From the NCBI GenBank assembly GCA_964424105.1, contig CAYRHJ010000029.1, forward strand, positions 1-62,774: 62,774 bases of DNA. The letters run 5' to 3'. A program made the position numbers and the translations under genes. Positions 1 to 8,925 of this stretch are shown here, in pieces. Position 1 is the stretch's first letter, and every line of letters starts with the position of its first letter. The notes beneath the pieces were generated by a model. It did no database searches, had not been told where the DNA came from, and worked only from the letters and a program-made list of their open reading frames with translations. The DNA comes from CAYRHJ01 sp964424105 (GTDB taxonomy: Bacteria > Planctomycetota > Phycisphaerae > UBA1845).

Positions 1-170
1 CTGATGGGAGGTGGGGCACCCATTTCGGCTTGATCATCGAGACCCCACCCATTTTGTGCTGATCATCGAGACCCCGCCCATCGCTGCGCGATGGATGGGG
101 CACCCATGGATGAATGGGGCACCGATGCTTGTTATGGGGCACCCATGGATGGAAGGGGCAGGCCGTTTGT
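1..170. repeat. Degenerate short direct repeats at window edge
   Basis: GATCATCGAGACCCC followed by (A/G)CCCAT occurs twice, near 34-60 and 61-82. ATGGGGCACC(C/G)ATG-type units occur three times between about 96 and 150. No credible gene is seen; short reading frames here only translate the repeat. The stretch lies downstream of the prpB-like gene and may continue outside the window. Confidence 0.6.
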
Positions 171-1064
171 TCATGTGGAAGGGGGCGGAACGATTGGCTC
201 GTATCCCAGGAGGTCGTACAGGTCCTGGCGGGTATGCATCCGATCGACGATGTCGGCTTGGGTGCCTTTCCGGTGAATCTCGATGAGCGCCTGGTCCATG
301 GCTTTCATGGCGATTCGCTGCAACGTGACAGGAAATATTACTAGTTGGTAACCCATGTCCTGAAACTGCTGAACGGTGAAATAGGGGGTCTTGCCAAACT
401 CGGTCATGTTGGCCAACAGAATCGAATTCACATCGTTGGCGAACCGCTTCCATTCTTGCTCGCTGGTGAGGGCTTCAGGAAAAATTCCGTCTGCGCCCGC
501 GGCTAGATATTCATGGGCCCGCGACACGGCATCGTCGTAACCGGTGACGCCGCGGGCATCGGTTCGGGCGATGACCATGAAATCCGAACAGACCTTAGCC
601 TGCACGGCGGCGGCGATTTTCTCGCACATTTCTTCGACCGGCACGAGCCGCTTGCCATCGAGATGGCCGCAACGTTTGGGAAATTCCTGGTCCTCCAGGT
701 GCAGGCCGCTGACGCCGGCGGATTCCAATTCGCGAACGGTGCGTGCGGCGTTGTCAGGCCCGCCGTAGCCGGTGTCCGCGTCGGCGATGATGGGCAGCGA
801 CGTGACGTTGGCGATGGCGGATGCATGGGCCCGTGATTCGGTCAGGGTCATGATTCCGGTGTCGGCCACGCCGCCCACGGAATTGGCCAGCACCGCCCCG
901 GAAAGATAAATGGCTTCAAAGCCTTGCTTTTCGATCAGCCGTGCGGAGAGGGCGTTGATCGCACCGGGCAGCATGACGGTGTGATCTGCCAGCAATTCAC
1001 GCAGTCGTTTGGATCGTTGGGCTGAAGTGGGTATCACGTTCCCGTTACGCTCCGTGAATGGCAT
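171..1064 (-). CDS. prpB: PrpB-like methylisocitrate lyase (isocitrate lyase/PEP mutase superfamily)
   Basis: About 297 residues, the usual PrpB length. PrpB cleaves 2-methylisocitrate to pyruvate and succinate in the cytoplasmic methylcitrate cycle. Visible family features are the early PGAINALSARL segment, DADTGYGG (Mg-binding region), the signature PKRCGHLDGK with the catalytic Cys, and ARTDAR. The frame stays open upstream to 1277, but that part translates a family B repeat (FRRRPESR-like), so I chose the ATG at 1064; its ribosome site is weak, and a GTG six to ten codons further in is possible. No prpC or prpD is adjacent, so a related activity such as oxaloacetate decarboxylase or another C-C lyase cannot be excluded. 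Superfamily is sure, exact substrate less so. Confidence 0.85.
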   Translation of the reverse strand: MPFTERNGNVIPTSAQRSKRLRELLADHTVMLPGAINALSARLIEKQGFEAIYLSGAVLANSVGGVADTGIMTLTESRAHASAIANVTSLPIIADADTGYGGPDNAARTVRELESAGVSGLHLEDQEFPKRCGHLDGKRLVPVEEMCEKIAAAVQAKVCSDFMVIARTDARGVTGYDDAVSRAHEYLAAGADGIFPEALTSEQEWKRFANDVNSILLANMTEFGKTPYFTVQQFQDMGYQLVIFPVTLQRIAMKAMDQALIEIHRKGTQADIVDRMHTRQDLYDLLGYEPIVPPPST

Positions 1065-1122
1065 GTCGACACGCGGGCCGGTCGCGTCGCAGCGAGCGGC
1101 GGTGAAACCCGCGCTGCGATCT

Positions 1123-1150
1123 CTGGATTCCGGCCTTCGCCGGAATGACG
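1123..1150. repeat. Family B palindromic repeat upstream of prpB
   Basis: CTGGATTCCGGC then CTTCGCCGGAATGACG: an inverted repeat of about 10 bp with a short loop. The same element recurs at 1908, 2115, 20998, 38854, 46979, 52200 and 62708. It lies in the 5' flank of the prpB-like gene. Confidence 0.75.
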
Positions 1151-1308
1151 CATGCACGCAGGGATGTTGGGCTTTGACCGAACGGAAGTCAACCTGACCG
1201 CTGGCCGCCTGGGACCTCCCGACCTCAGAACCCACGGTGATGGGAGCCATGGTGGTAAGCCAAATCAGAATAGTCAAACGGTTATGAAAGGCGAAGTGGC
1301 AACGCGTT

Positions 1309-1527
1309 TCAAACGGTCAGGTCAATGCCGTGATGACCGCGGCTTGACGAGGTTTCATCGGGGGAATTGACTGATTCGACGGCTTGGTCGAGCAAGGCCA
1401 ATGCGGCTTGCGCCTTCTGGTTATTCGCCTGCTGCACTTTTCCCAGGATGGCAATGTCTATGGCTTGACGAGTCAGCAGGGCCTGTGCGACCATTCCCTG
1501 GGCAACGTCGGCATTGATGGTATTCAT
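1309..1527 (-). CDS. YjfB-like small protein (putative motility family)
   Basis: A 72-residue protein starting at the ATG at 1527, with a good GGAG ribosome site about 9 bases upstream. The pattern (MNTINADVAQGMVAQ..., then a helix, AIDIAILGKVQQANNQKAQ, ending in a polar tail) resembles the YjfB family: short alpha-helical proteins of about 60 residues often labelled putative motility proteins, whose biochemical role is unknown. The frame is open further upstream but without a better start. It stands alone with repeat-filled DNA upstream, and no flagellar gene is in the window. Family assignment is by pattern only. Confidence 0.6.
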   Translation of the reverse strand: MNTINADVAQGMVAQALLTRQAIDIAILGKVQQANNQKAQAALALLDQAVESVNSPDETSSSRGHHGIDLTV

Positions 1528-2345
1528 GGCCAATCTCCGTTCAAACGTGGTCCGCACGTAGTGCTGCCCATTCAGGTATCGGCTGTCAGGAACTGGGAGA
1601 TGCTCTTTGCGGCGAATTGTCAGGGGACGATTCCGGCAGTGGCGTACGAAATAGGGCGATAATCGACACATCCATACAAAAAGAGTCCGGAAAAATGACG
1701 ACTTATGACGCAGTATCTGATACGGTTGCCCGTTTAAGCTGTATCATGCACGCTCGCGGGTTGTCGGGAATGGAATGCGGCGGGTCGGAAAGGAGCGGCG
1801 GTAGGCGGGTGAAGCCGGCGCTGCGAACTCCTGATTTCGGAAGGCGATCATGTTCTGCGTGCCAATCATCGGCTCCCCCACCTCCAAAGGAGGTGGGCCA
1901 CCCGTCCACTGGATTCCGGCGTTCGCCGGAATGACGAATGCGGGCGGTGGGGGGTCGTAGTTGCGTGCGCTCCGCTGAGGACCGCTCGCTTTTGGGGACC
2001 GCTCGCTTTGCGCTCGCGGCTCGTAAATGACGTGATCGCGGGGCAGAAAGAGGCGGGTGAAACATGCTGTGATCATCGGCTCCCCCACCTCCAAAGGAGA
2101 TGGGCCACCCGTCCACTGGATTCCGGCGTTCGCCGGAATGACGAATGACGAATGCGGGCGGTGTGCGGCATGACGAATGCGGGCGGTGGGGGGTTCAAGA
2201 CAAGGCGGTCGCGGGAATGACGAATGCGGGCGGTGGCGCGTTCACGATGAGTTTGTGGCGCGTCTTTGTTGTTAGAGTGTCTTACTTTTGTAATGCTTTC
2301 GTAGGTCATTGGGTTTGGGATCATTGAATCGCAGGAAAAGGGAAC
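1528..2345. repeat. Repeat-filled intergenic block (families A, B, C)
   Basis: No credible gene. It holds family A hairpins at 1866-1903 and 2073-2110, family B palindromes at 1908-1935 and 2115-2142, family C GACCGCTCGCTTT...GCGGCTCG at about 1978-2028, and four copies of the 19-mer ATGACGAATGCGGGCGGTG at 1931, 2145, 2170 and 2217. The A-then-B unit with its connecting CGTCCACTGGATT is repeated nearly identically 207 bp apart, so it spread or duplicated as a composite. Open frames here are repeat translations. Confidence 0.8.
2266..2294 (+). promoter_or_regulatory. Candidate sigma-70-type promoter for the M16 protease
   Basis: TTGTTG at 2266-2271 and TGTAAT at 2289-2294 with a 17 bp spacer, about 50 bp ahead of the ATG. 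The gene also has a strong ribosome site, AGGAAAAGGG, just before 2346. Motif match only. Confidence 0.35.
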
Positions 2346-5111
2346 ATGAGCACAAAACGAACACTCGGTCGAATGGCGATGGGAATGTCGGTCATGTGGA
2401 TGGGGTGCATGGCAACGCCCGCGTCCGCGGAGTTGAAGAAAAGTGTCGCGGTCGAAGGGATTACGGAATATCAACTTGAGAATGGTTTGCGGGTGTTGCT
2501 ATTCCCGGATTCATCGAAGCCGACGGTCACCGTGAACGTGACCTACCTGGTGGGTTCACGGCATGAAGGTCGGGGCGAGGCGGGAATGGCCCACTTGTTG
2601 GAACACATGGTGTTCAAGGGAACACCGAACCATCCGGACATCTGGAAATCGCTGGAGGATCACGGAGCCAATTTCAACGGAACGACTTGGCTGGACCGCA
2701 CGAATTATTTTGAAACACTTCCCACGTCGGTCGAGGGCAACCTGGAGTGGGCGCTGGCCATGGAAGCGGATCGAATGGTCAACAGCCATATCAGCCAGGA
2801 GGATCTGTCTTCCGAGTTCAGCGTGGTGCGTAATGAATTTGAGATCGGCGAAAGCAATCCGATGCGGGTGCTGATGCAGCGTTTGGCTTCGGCGGCGTTT
2901 GAATGGCACAACTACGGCAAGAGCACGATTGGAAATCGCAGTGACATCGAGCGTGTTCCGGCGAGCACATTGAAGAAATTTTACGAGAAGTACTATCAGC
3001 CGGATAATGCGGTCCTTGTGGTGGCGGGCGATTTCAAGCCGGAACAGGCCCTTTCGCTGGTGGAGAAGTATTTCGGGGCCATTCCCAAGCCGGATCGGAT
3101 CCTCGACGACACCTACACCGTGGAACCGGAGCAGGACGGGGCGCGTCTGGTGGAGCTTCGTCGCAACGGGGACGTGGCGGCGTGCGGGGCGGTGTACCAC
3201 ATCAGCGCAGCGACGCATCCTGATTTCGCGGCCATCGACGTGCTGAACGAGGTTTTGACGGATCAGCCGTCGGGGCGATTGTACAAGGCGCTGGTGGAGT
3301 CGGGGATGGCCAGCAGCGTCAGCTCGTTTGCATTCGGCACCAAGGAGCCGGGGCTGCTGTATGCATTGGCGGAAGTCAGTGCGGGCGATTCGGTTCCGCC
3401 GGTTCTGGACAAGATGACGTCGATTATGGAAAGCCTGGCGGGGGCTGAGATCACCGATGACGAGGTGAATCGGGCGAAGCGCAAACTGGCCAAGAACATC
3501 GAGATGTCGTTGAAGGACAGCGGGCGAGTTGGGGTGGCGTTGAGCAATTGGATTGCGGTGGGGGATTGGCGGACGTTTTTCCTGCACCGCGATCGGGTCG
3601 AATCAGTGACGGTGGAACATGTCCGCAAGGTTGCGTCTCACTACCTGAAGGCGAGTAATCGAACCGCGGGCATATTCTATCCGACGAAGGACATCGATCG
3701 GACGACGGTTCCGGAGACGCCGGACGTTGTGGCCTTGGTCAAGGATTATAAAGGAAAGGCCGCCCTGTCCGAAGGGGAGGAATTCGAGGCGACGTATGAG
3801 AACATCGAACGGCGGGTGACGCGAACCGCGTTGGGCAACGGAATGAAATTGGCGTTGCTGCCCAAGGAGACGCGTGGCGATGCGGTTCAGATGGTGATGC
3901 ATTTCGACCTCGCCGACGAAGCGTCCATCCGGGGACGGCAGGCGGCGATCGACATGATCCCGTCGATGTTGATGCGTGGCAGCAAGAACCATTCCTACCA
4001 GCAGATTCGTGACCGATTGGATGAACTGAAGGCCACCGTGAACCTGTCCGCGGGCGGTGGTCGCATGTCGGTGGACGGGACGGGGATGAGCGTGCGTATC
4101 CGAACGGACCGCGAGAATCTGGGTAAGGTCATTGAGCTGGTCGGGGAAATGGTGAAGGAGCCCACGTTCCCGACGGATGAATTTGAGGTGGTGAAGAAAG
4201 AAGAGTTGGCGGGCTTGGAGGAACAACTGTCTGACCCGCGAGCGTTGGCGTTTCGGTTTTTGAGCCGGGCGTTAAGCCCCTGGGCAACGGATGACGTTCG
4301 TTATGAGCCGACGATTGAGGAATCAGTCGAGCGAGTCCGCAACGTCAGCGTTGACGATCTGCGCCAGTTTCACGGCGATTTTTATGGCGCCAATAATGGC
4401 CGCGTGACCGTGGTGGGCGATTTTGACGCGGACGAAATCAAGAACGTGCTGGCCAAGACGTTCGGCAAGTGGACCTCCAAGATGCCCTACAAGCGCGTGG
4501 CTACGCCGCATCGCGGGGACATCAAGCCCGTGGAGGAGGTCATTCACACGCCGGACAAGGCCATGGCGACGGTGGTGTGCGGGCTGAATGCGGAATTGCG
4601 CGACGACGACCCGGAAGCGCCTGCCCTGGAATTGGCGAATTACGTGCTGGGGGCCAGCGCCAAGTCACGACTGATGAATCGGCTGCGACAGAAAGAAGGT
4701 CTGTCCTATGGCACGGGTTCATTTCTGATGACGGACAATCAGGATCGGCGTGCGTTTTTTGGCGGAATGGCATTGTGCGCGCCGCAAAATGCGAACAAGG
4801 CTTATAACTCGATGATCGATGAAATCACGACATTCGTGGAGACGGGCCTCAGTGCTGGTGAATTGGCCGATGCGAAGGACAGCTTCATTAAACAGGTCAA
4901 GACTCGACTGGCCAACGATGGAATGGTGGCGGGCATGATCAATGGTAATATGGAAACGGATCGCACGCTGGAATTCGATGCGAAGCGGCTCGCTACCATC
5001 GAGAATCTGACGCCCTCGCAAGTGAATTCGGCCCTGAAGAAACACCTGGTGCCGGGTCGGTTGGTGAAGGTGAAGGCCGGCGATTTGAAAAAGGCTGAAT
5101 CGACAGACTGA
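2346..5111 (+). CDS. Secreted M16 family zinc metallopeptidase, two-domain
   Basis: 921 residues. The N-terminus has a basic start, a hydrophobic stretch and an ATPASA-EL type I signal cleavage site near residue 28, so the protein is probably periplasmic. The inverted zinc motif H83-L-L-E86-H87 lies in MAHLLEHMVFKG; the third ligand region VVRNEFEIGESNP follows about 80 residues later, as in pitrilysin/insulinase enzymes. The second half (from about residue 490) repeats the fold without a zinc motif, the usual inactive half of a fused M16 pair. Family members degrade peptides or process small secreted proteins; the substrate cannot be told. AGGAAAAGGG lies just before the ATG and a terminator-like hairpin follows at 5247. 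It appears monocistronic. Confidence 0.93.
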   Translation: MSTKRTLGRMAMGMSVMWMGCMATPASAELKKSVAVEGITEYQLENGLRVLLFPDSSKPTVTVNVTYLVGSRHEGRGEAGMAHLLEHMVFKGTPNHPDIWKSLEDHGANFNGTTWLDRTNYFETLPTSVEGNLEWALAMEADRMVNSHISQEDLSSEFSVVRNEFEIGESNPMRVLMQRLASAAFEWHNYGKSTIGNRSDIERVPASTLKKFYEKYYQPDNAVLVVAGDFKPEQALSLVEKYFGAIPKPDRILDDTYTVEPEQDGARLVELRRNGDVAACGAVYHISAATHPDFAAIDVLNEVLTDQPSGRLYKALVESGMASSVSSFAFGTKEPGLLYALAEVSAGDSVPPVLDKMTSIMESLAGAEITDDEVNRAKRKLAKNIEMSLKDSGRVGVALSNWIAVGDWRTFFLHRDRVESVTVEHVRKVASHYLKASNRTAGIFYPTKDIDRTTVPETPDVVALVKDYKGKAALSEGEEFEATYENIERRVTRTALGNGMKLALLPKETRGDAVQMVMHFDLADEASIRGRQAAIDMIPSMLMRGSKNHSYQQIRDRLDELKATVNLSAGGGRMSVDGTGMSVRIRTDRENLGKVIELVGEMVKEPTFPTDEFEVVKKEELAGLEEQLSDPRALAFRFLSRALSPWATDDVRYEPTIEESVERVRNVSVDDLRQFHGDFYGANNGRVTVVGDFDADEIKNVLAKTFGKWTSKMPYKRVATPHRGDIKPVEEVIHTPDKAMATVVCGLNAELRDDDPEAPALELANYVLGASAKSRLMNRLRQKEGLSYGTGSFLMTDNQDRRAFFGGMALCAPQNANKAYNSMIDEITTFVETGLSAGELADAKDSFIKQVKTRLANDGMVAGMINGNMETDRTLEFDAKRLATIENLTPSQVNSALKKHLVPGRLVKVKAGDLKKAESTD

Positions 5112-5246
5112 TCGAAGTTTGCACGAACGAGTATGGGCGAGCCTCGCCGCTAACGATGGCCCGTGACACAAGAAAGTGTCGTGGCTGGTAGTCATTGGCG
5201 TGTCGATTCGCCGATAGGAACCATGACGTTTTCGGCAATCATAGGA

Positions 5247-5291
5247 TGGCCGGCCTGCCGCAAATTCATTGTGGTGGCCGGTCCTTTTTTT
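5247..5291 (+). terminator. Rho-independent terminator-like hairpin
   Basis: GGCCGGCC...GGTGGCCGG arms with a small internal mismatch, followed by TCCTTTTTTT. It lies about 135 bp after the M16 protease stop and ahead of family C repeats. It plausibly ends that transcript. Confidence 0.55.
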
Positions 5292-5405
5292 GGGGCGTGC
5301 GAGAAACAAGAGTTGTGCGATGGCAGCCGGGCTGGTAACGTTCGCGAACATCGTCGTGGCGCGGGGCGCGATTTCGATGGGGCGCGATGGCGCGGGTCTG
5401 GACAG

Positions 5406-5558
5406 GAAGACCGCTCCCTGACGGTCGCGGGTCTGAAAAGCGCGGGCGAGGTTTGGAAGAGCGCGGGCGCGGGTCTGTTTAAGTTGGAAGACCGCTCGCT
5501 TCGCGCTCGCGGCTCGTTAATAGGCTGGTGAAGACCGCTCCCTGACGGTCGCGGCTCG
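5406..5558. repeat. Three family C repeats
   Basis: GAAGACCGCTCCCTGACGGT-type copies at 5406 and 5529 and the GCTCGCTTCGCGCTCGCGG variant at 5487, linked by GCGGGTCTG-rich sequence. The 5112-5618 interval otherwise holds only the terminator-like hairpin; no gene is seen. Confidence 0.75.
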
Positions 5559-5618
5559 GAAATAGTTAGGCGTACTTGCTTGGGTCCCTGACCCGGCTGG
5601 TGAACAGGAATCGTTGGA

Positions 5619-6674
5619 ATGACACTTTCCCCCGTGTTTCGTTCATCGCAGGCAGTGTCGGAATTGGTGCTGCGAGGTTATTGGGATCAACTCGCGCCGT
5701 CGCTGTCCATCATGCGCGATGCGAAGCGTGCAGTGTTGGGATTGTTGGACGAGGTGATCGATGGTCGTTTTGTTTCCCATCCGCTTGAAATTCCGGACGA
5801 CAACGTCTTCTTGCAGGAACATTTCTTCCTGATTCTTTTTGACAGCGTCTATCGCAGCGTGGGCTGTGACGAGTCGGCGCGGCGTACTTTTGCCCGGCTT
5901 AACCTGTGCATCAAGGGGCTGGTGGTGGCCGGCGACAACTTGTTTGACGGCGAGAGCAAAATGGAACTGCCGCTTTCCTTGGGTGCGGGGCGGTGCTTCG
6001 CGTCGATCATGCAACTCTTGTGTTTTGATCGGCTGTTGATGCGATTGGCGGATGAGCCTGACTCCTGCCTGAACCGCGCTCAGGCGAACGCGTTCGGTCG
6101 CAGTTTATTGAGCCGTTTGGCGTCCATCGGCGAGTTGGAGGGCAGCGAAGAGGGCGGTATCGCGAACGTGCCACCGATTGACGAGATGATCCGATTGGTG
6201 CACGGCGTGCGGGGCGGGGAGCTTTTTGCGCTGGCGTTCGTTGGGCCACAGGCGTATTTCGGTTCGACCGATGCGAATCGATGGTCCATGGCGCGATCGG
6301 GTGTGTCGCGTTTGGGCACGGCTTTTCAGATCGTGGACGACGTCACCGATTTTGAGTTCGATGTGACGCGAGGAAGTCATAATCTCCTGGTGTCACAAAT
6401 CGTTCATCATGGATCGTCGGCGGAGCGGCAGGCATTGAAACAGTTGCAGGACGGGGCGGACGTTGATGCGTCGAATGATTTCGGGCGGCGATTTGCCGAT
6501 TCGGCTTGGGCGGTCCTGCGGCGAGCGACGACTGAAGCGGAGCGAGGATTTCAAGAGCTTCGCCGCGTGGGATTCTGGTTTCAACCTGCGGACGCGGAAT
6601 TGTTCGTACAAGCCATCGCCGGTGACGCGGGCGAACCACGGATGAAAGCGTTGGCCACCGCGTCCGGCGGATAG
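5619..6674 (+). CDS. Divergent isoprenyl diphosphate synthase-like protein
   Basis: 351 residues, start ATG with AGGA at a good distance. The second aspartate motif of trans-isoprenyl diphosphate synthases is clear: FQIVDDVTDFEFDVTRG (DDxxDxxxD, near residues 235-245). A first motif appears in degenerate form as GDNLFDGESK near residue 108 (DNxxD), but the arginine pair and GKP that normally follow are replaced by KMELPL. The fold is therefore probably an all-alpha class I isoprenoid synthase, using Mg and prenyl diphosphates, but activity and chain length cannot be inferred. The next gene, 96 bp on, encodes a polyprenyl-phosphate sugar-phosphate transferase, which fits a role in making or handling the lipid carrier. 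It could also be a non-canonical or inactive homologue. Confidence 0.7.
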   Translation: MTLSPVFRSSQAVSELVLRGYWDQLAPSLSIMRDAKRAVLGLLDEVIDGRFVSHPLEIPDDNVFLQEHFFLILFDSVYRSVGCDESARRTFARLNLCIKGLVVAGDNLFDGESKMELPLSLGAGRCFASIMQLLCFDRLLMRLADEPDSCLNRAQANAFGRSLLSRLASIGELEGSEEGGIANVPPIDEMIRLVHGVRGGELFALAFVGPQAYFGSTDANRWSMARSGVSRLGTAFQIVDDVTDFEFDVTRGSHNLLVSQIVHHGSSAERQALKQLQDGADVDASNDFGRRFADSAWAVLRRATTEAERGFQELRRVGFWFQPADAELFVQAIAGDAGEPRMKALATASGG

Positions 6675-6770
6675 CCGGCGATCGGGTGGTTAGCCGGCGG
6701 TCGGGTGGAACTTCGCGTGACCCGTCGTGCCCTTCGCAAGGTGTCGCAGGCAGGCTACAGTGCCCCTTCC

Positions 6771-7871
6771 ATGATCTATGTGGCTTTGGTTGCATTTCTG
6801 GGTGCGTTTGTCGCTTCCGCCGTCGTCACACCATGGGTTCGCCGGATGGCGATCGGTCGCGGATTCGTTGACCGACCCGGCGGGCACAAGGGCCACGATC
6901 GATCCGTTGCGTTGGGTGGTGGAATCGCGATCACGTGGGTGGTGTGTCTGCCGGTGCTGGCCGCAACGACGGTGGCGGGGCTGGCTTATCGCTATGGGAC
7001 GCCCGCTTGGTTTCCGGAGGTTTTGAAGCCGCACGTCGCCGGCGTGGCGTTCAAGGCGCCGGGGGTGTTTGCGGTGATGGCGGGGGCCATCATGCTTCAC
7101 ATCATCGGTCTGGTTGATGACAGGCGTCCGCTGGGGCCGACGTTCAAGTTTTTCGTGCAGGTCGTCATTGCGTTCATTCTTGCGGCGGGGTTCGACATTC
7201 GAATTCTGGACCTCGCCGTTGTGCCGGCCTGGTGTTCCGTGATTTTGACGGTGCTATGGATCACGGGCATCACGAACGCGTTCAACTTTCTTGACAACAT
7301 GGACGGGTTGAGCGCCGGAGTGGCCGCCATCTCGGGGATCATTTTCTCGATCGCGGCGTTTTCAGCGGGTCAACTATTCGTGCCGATGGTGATGTTGCTT
7401 CTGGTCGGCGCGCTGTTGGGATTCTTGATCCACAATTTTCATCCAGCCAGCATTTTCATGGGCGATTCTGGGAGCCTGGTGGTGGGCTACTTGATGGCTG
7501 TGTTGATCGTCCTGACGACCTTTTACGATCCGCGAAGGTCGCTGCATCCTGCGGGCGTGCTGCTTCCCATCGTCGTTCTGGCTGTGCCGCTCTATGATGT
7601 GGTCAGTGTCTGCGTGCATCGGTATCGGGCCGGCGCCAGTCTTTTTCAAGGCGACCGGCGGCATTTTTCCCACCGGTTGGTGCAACGGGGGTTTTCCACG
7701 CGTTCGGCGGTGTTGACGATTTATCTGGCCACCGCAGCCACGTCCGCGTCAGCGATCTTGCTTCCACATTTGAATTGGCTTGCAGCCGGCCTGATATTTG
7801 CGCAATGCCTGTGCGTGGTGCTCATCATTGCCGTGTTGGAGCATCGTAACGATCTACACGGGCCACCCTGA
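6771..7871 (+). CDS. WecA/MraY-type polyprenyl-phosphate phosphosugar transferase
   Basis: About 366 residues with some ten hydrophobic segments. These inner-membrane enzymes move a HexNAc-1-phosphate from a UDP-sugar to undecaprenyl phosphate, the first step of O-antigen, enterobacterial common antigen or teichoic-type glycans. Visible motifs: RPGGHKGHDR and LGGG early on, LVDDRRPLGP (Mg-binding DD), NAFNFLDNMDGLSAG, and FMGDSGSLVVGY; the final HFSHRL segment matches the WecA/TagO branch rather than MraY. I chose the ATG at 6771 because the residues upstream (open to a GTG at 6705) look non-coding; a ribosome site is not obvious. The 3' end faces the methyltransferase gene 15 bp away. A second paralog lies at 47312. 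Confidence 0.88.
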   Translation: MIYVALVAFLGAFVASAVVTPWVRRMAIGRGFVDRPGGHKGHDRSVALGGGIAITWVVCLPVLAATTVAGLAYRYGTPAWFPEVLKPHVAGVAFKAPGVFAVMAGAIMLHIIGLVDDRRPLGPTFKFFVQVVIAFILAAGFDIRILDLAVVPAWCSVILTVLWITGITNAFNFLDNMDGLSAGVAAISGIIFSIAAFSAGQLFVPMVMLLLVGALLGFLIHNFHPASIFMGDSGSLVVGYLMAVLIVLTTFYDPRRSLHPAGVLLPIVVLAVPLYDVVSVCVHRYRAGASLFQGDRRHFSHRLVQRGFSTRSAVLTIYLATAATSASAILLPHLNWLAAGLIFAQCLCVVLIIAVLEHRNDLHGPP

Positions 7872-7886
7872 TGCATCGCGGCTGAA

Positions 7887-8762
7887 TCAATCACCGGCCC
7901 GGAATACGACCATCATGTCGGCATCGGGGCAGCGAAAATATCCGAAAAATGCCAGCCAAATGGCCCGCGGCGTCAGGAGCTTGGGTGAAATTCTGAACGG
8001 CTCAAACGCCAAATCGAGCGTGTTGTCAAAACACCGCCCGTAATGCAATCCGAAGTTCAGGTTGACAAACGGGACCTTGGTATTGACGTACGAGCTGGGA
8101 AATAATCTGACCAGCTTCCATCCGATCTTCTCGGCAGCGGCGATCAGGGCCGTCTTGGACAGCATGTGCGTGTGGTAGGGTTGATGGAGGGTGTGTACAT
8201 GCGTTTCCGGTTGGGTCAAATCTATCGATTCGGCGTTGGGGGTTCCGATGGCGATCAAGCCGCCGGGTTTGACGAGCTTGGAAAACTGGTCGAGCAGGTC
8301 GCGAGGTTCGTGAACGTGCTCGATGACGTCTTGGGAAACGATGCAATCATATTGCCTGTCGAGGGCGGCAACGTGGCTGAATTCCGGGGAGTAGGAATCG
8401 TAGCCCGCCACGTCGTCAAACCCCTGCGATTTCAAGAACCGGACGAGGTGGCCGCTGCCGCATCCAAAATCCAACGCGCTGTGATGACGATTCAAACCGG
8501 ACCGTTTCAACCGTGCCACCAGGTTTCGATAGGCCGTCCGAAGCGCCCAGTCGAGCTTCTGGGTGTGAAACGGATAGTGACGGTAATAATGATCCAGATC
8601 GACGGGATCACGTGCATGGATGCTGCGGCAGGCACGACATCGCCAAACGGTGAATCGCTCGTCGCGGAATCGCCGGATGTTGGAACGGACTTCGGCGGTT
8701 TCCGAGTCCGGGCTCAATGAATCCGGCTGCGGGCAGATGTTGCATTGTTGGATCGCGCTCAT
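7887..8762 (-). CDS. Class I SAM methyltransferase with N-terminal zinc-finger-like Cys pairs
   Basis: 291 residues. Two CxxC pairs at the start (CNIC near residue 8 and CRAC near residue 43) suggest a small zinc ribbon. Then comes a Rossmann methyltransferase core with motif I LDFGCGSGHL, the QDVIEHVHEP segment and PGGLIAIGTPN. This arrangement is common in sugar or lipid methyltransferases in polysaccharide clusters; the acceptor is not predictable. The gene converges with the WecA-type gene and diverges from the GT-C gene, with 163 bp between the two starts holding no other gene. Confidence 0.85.
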   Translation of the reverse strand: MSAIQQCNICPQPDSLSPDSETAEVRSNIRRFRDERFTVWRCRACRSIHARDPVDLDHYYRHYPFHTQKLDWALRTAYRNLVARLKRSGLNRHHSALDFGCGSGHLVRFLKSQGFDDVAGYDSYSPEFSHVAALDRQYDCIVSQDVIEHVHEPRDLLDQFSKLVKPGGLIAIGTPNAESIDLTQPETHVHTLHQPYHTHMLSKTALIAAAEKIGWKLVRLFPSSYVNTKVPFVNLNFGLHYGRCFDNTLDLAFEPFRISPKLLTPRAIWLAFFGYFRCPDADMMVVFRAGD

Positions 8763-8925
8763 GGACGTTCACAATACATCGGGCGGCCCGTATCATCAAA
8801 TCGATGCGGGGCGATTGGTTCGGTGGGCGGTGCGGTTGTCGAACTGCCCGATTGTCTTAATAATGCCGGCCTTGGCCATTGACGCGGAAACAGGAAACGA
8901 TTGATGATCGAAGGAAATTGCGGTC

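Noticed and set aside
2556..3587. 343-codon minus-strand frame inside the M16 protease gene
   Set aside because: Antisense shadow of a high-GC gene; Arg/His/Leu-rich with no motifs. Many similar frames elsewhere were dropped for the same reason.
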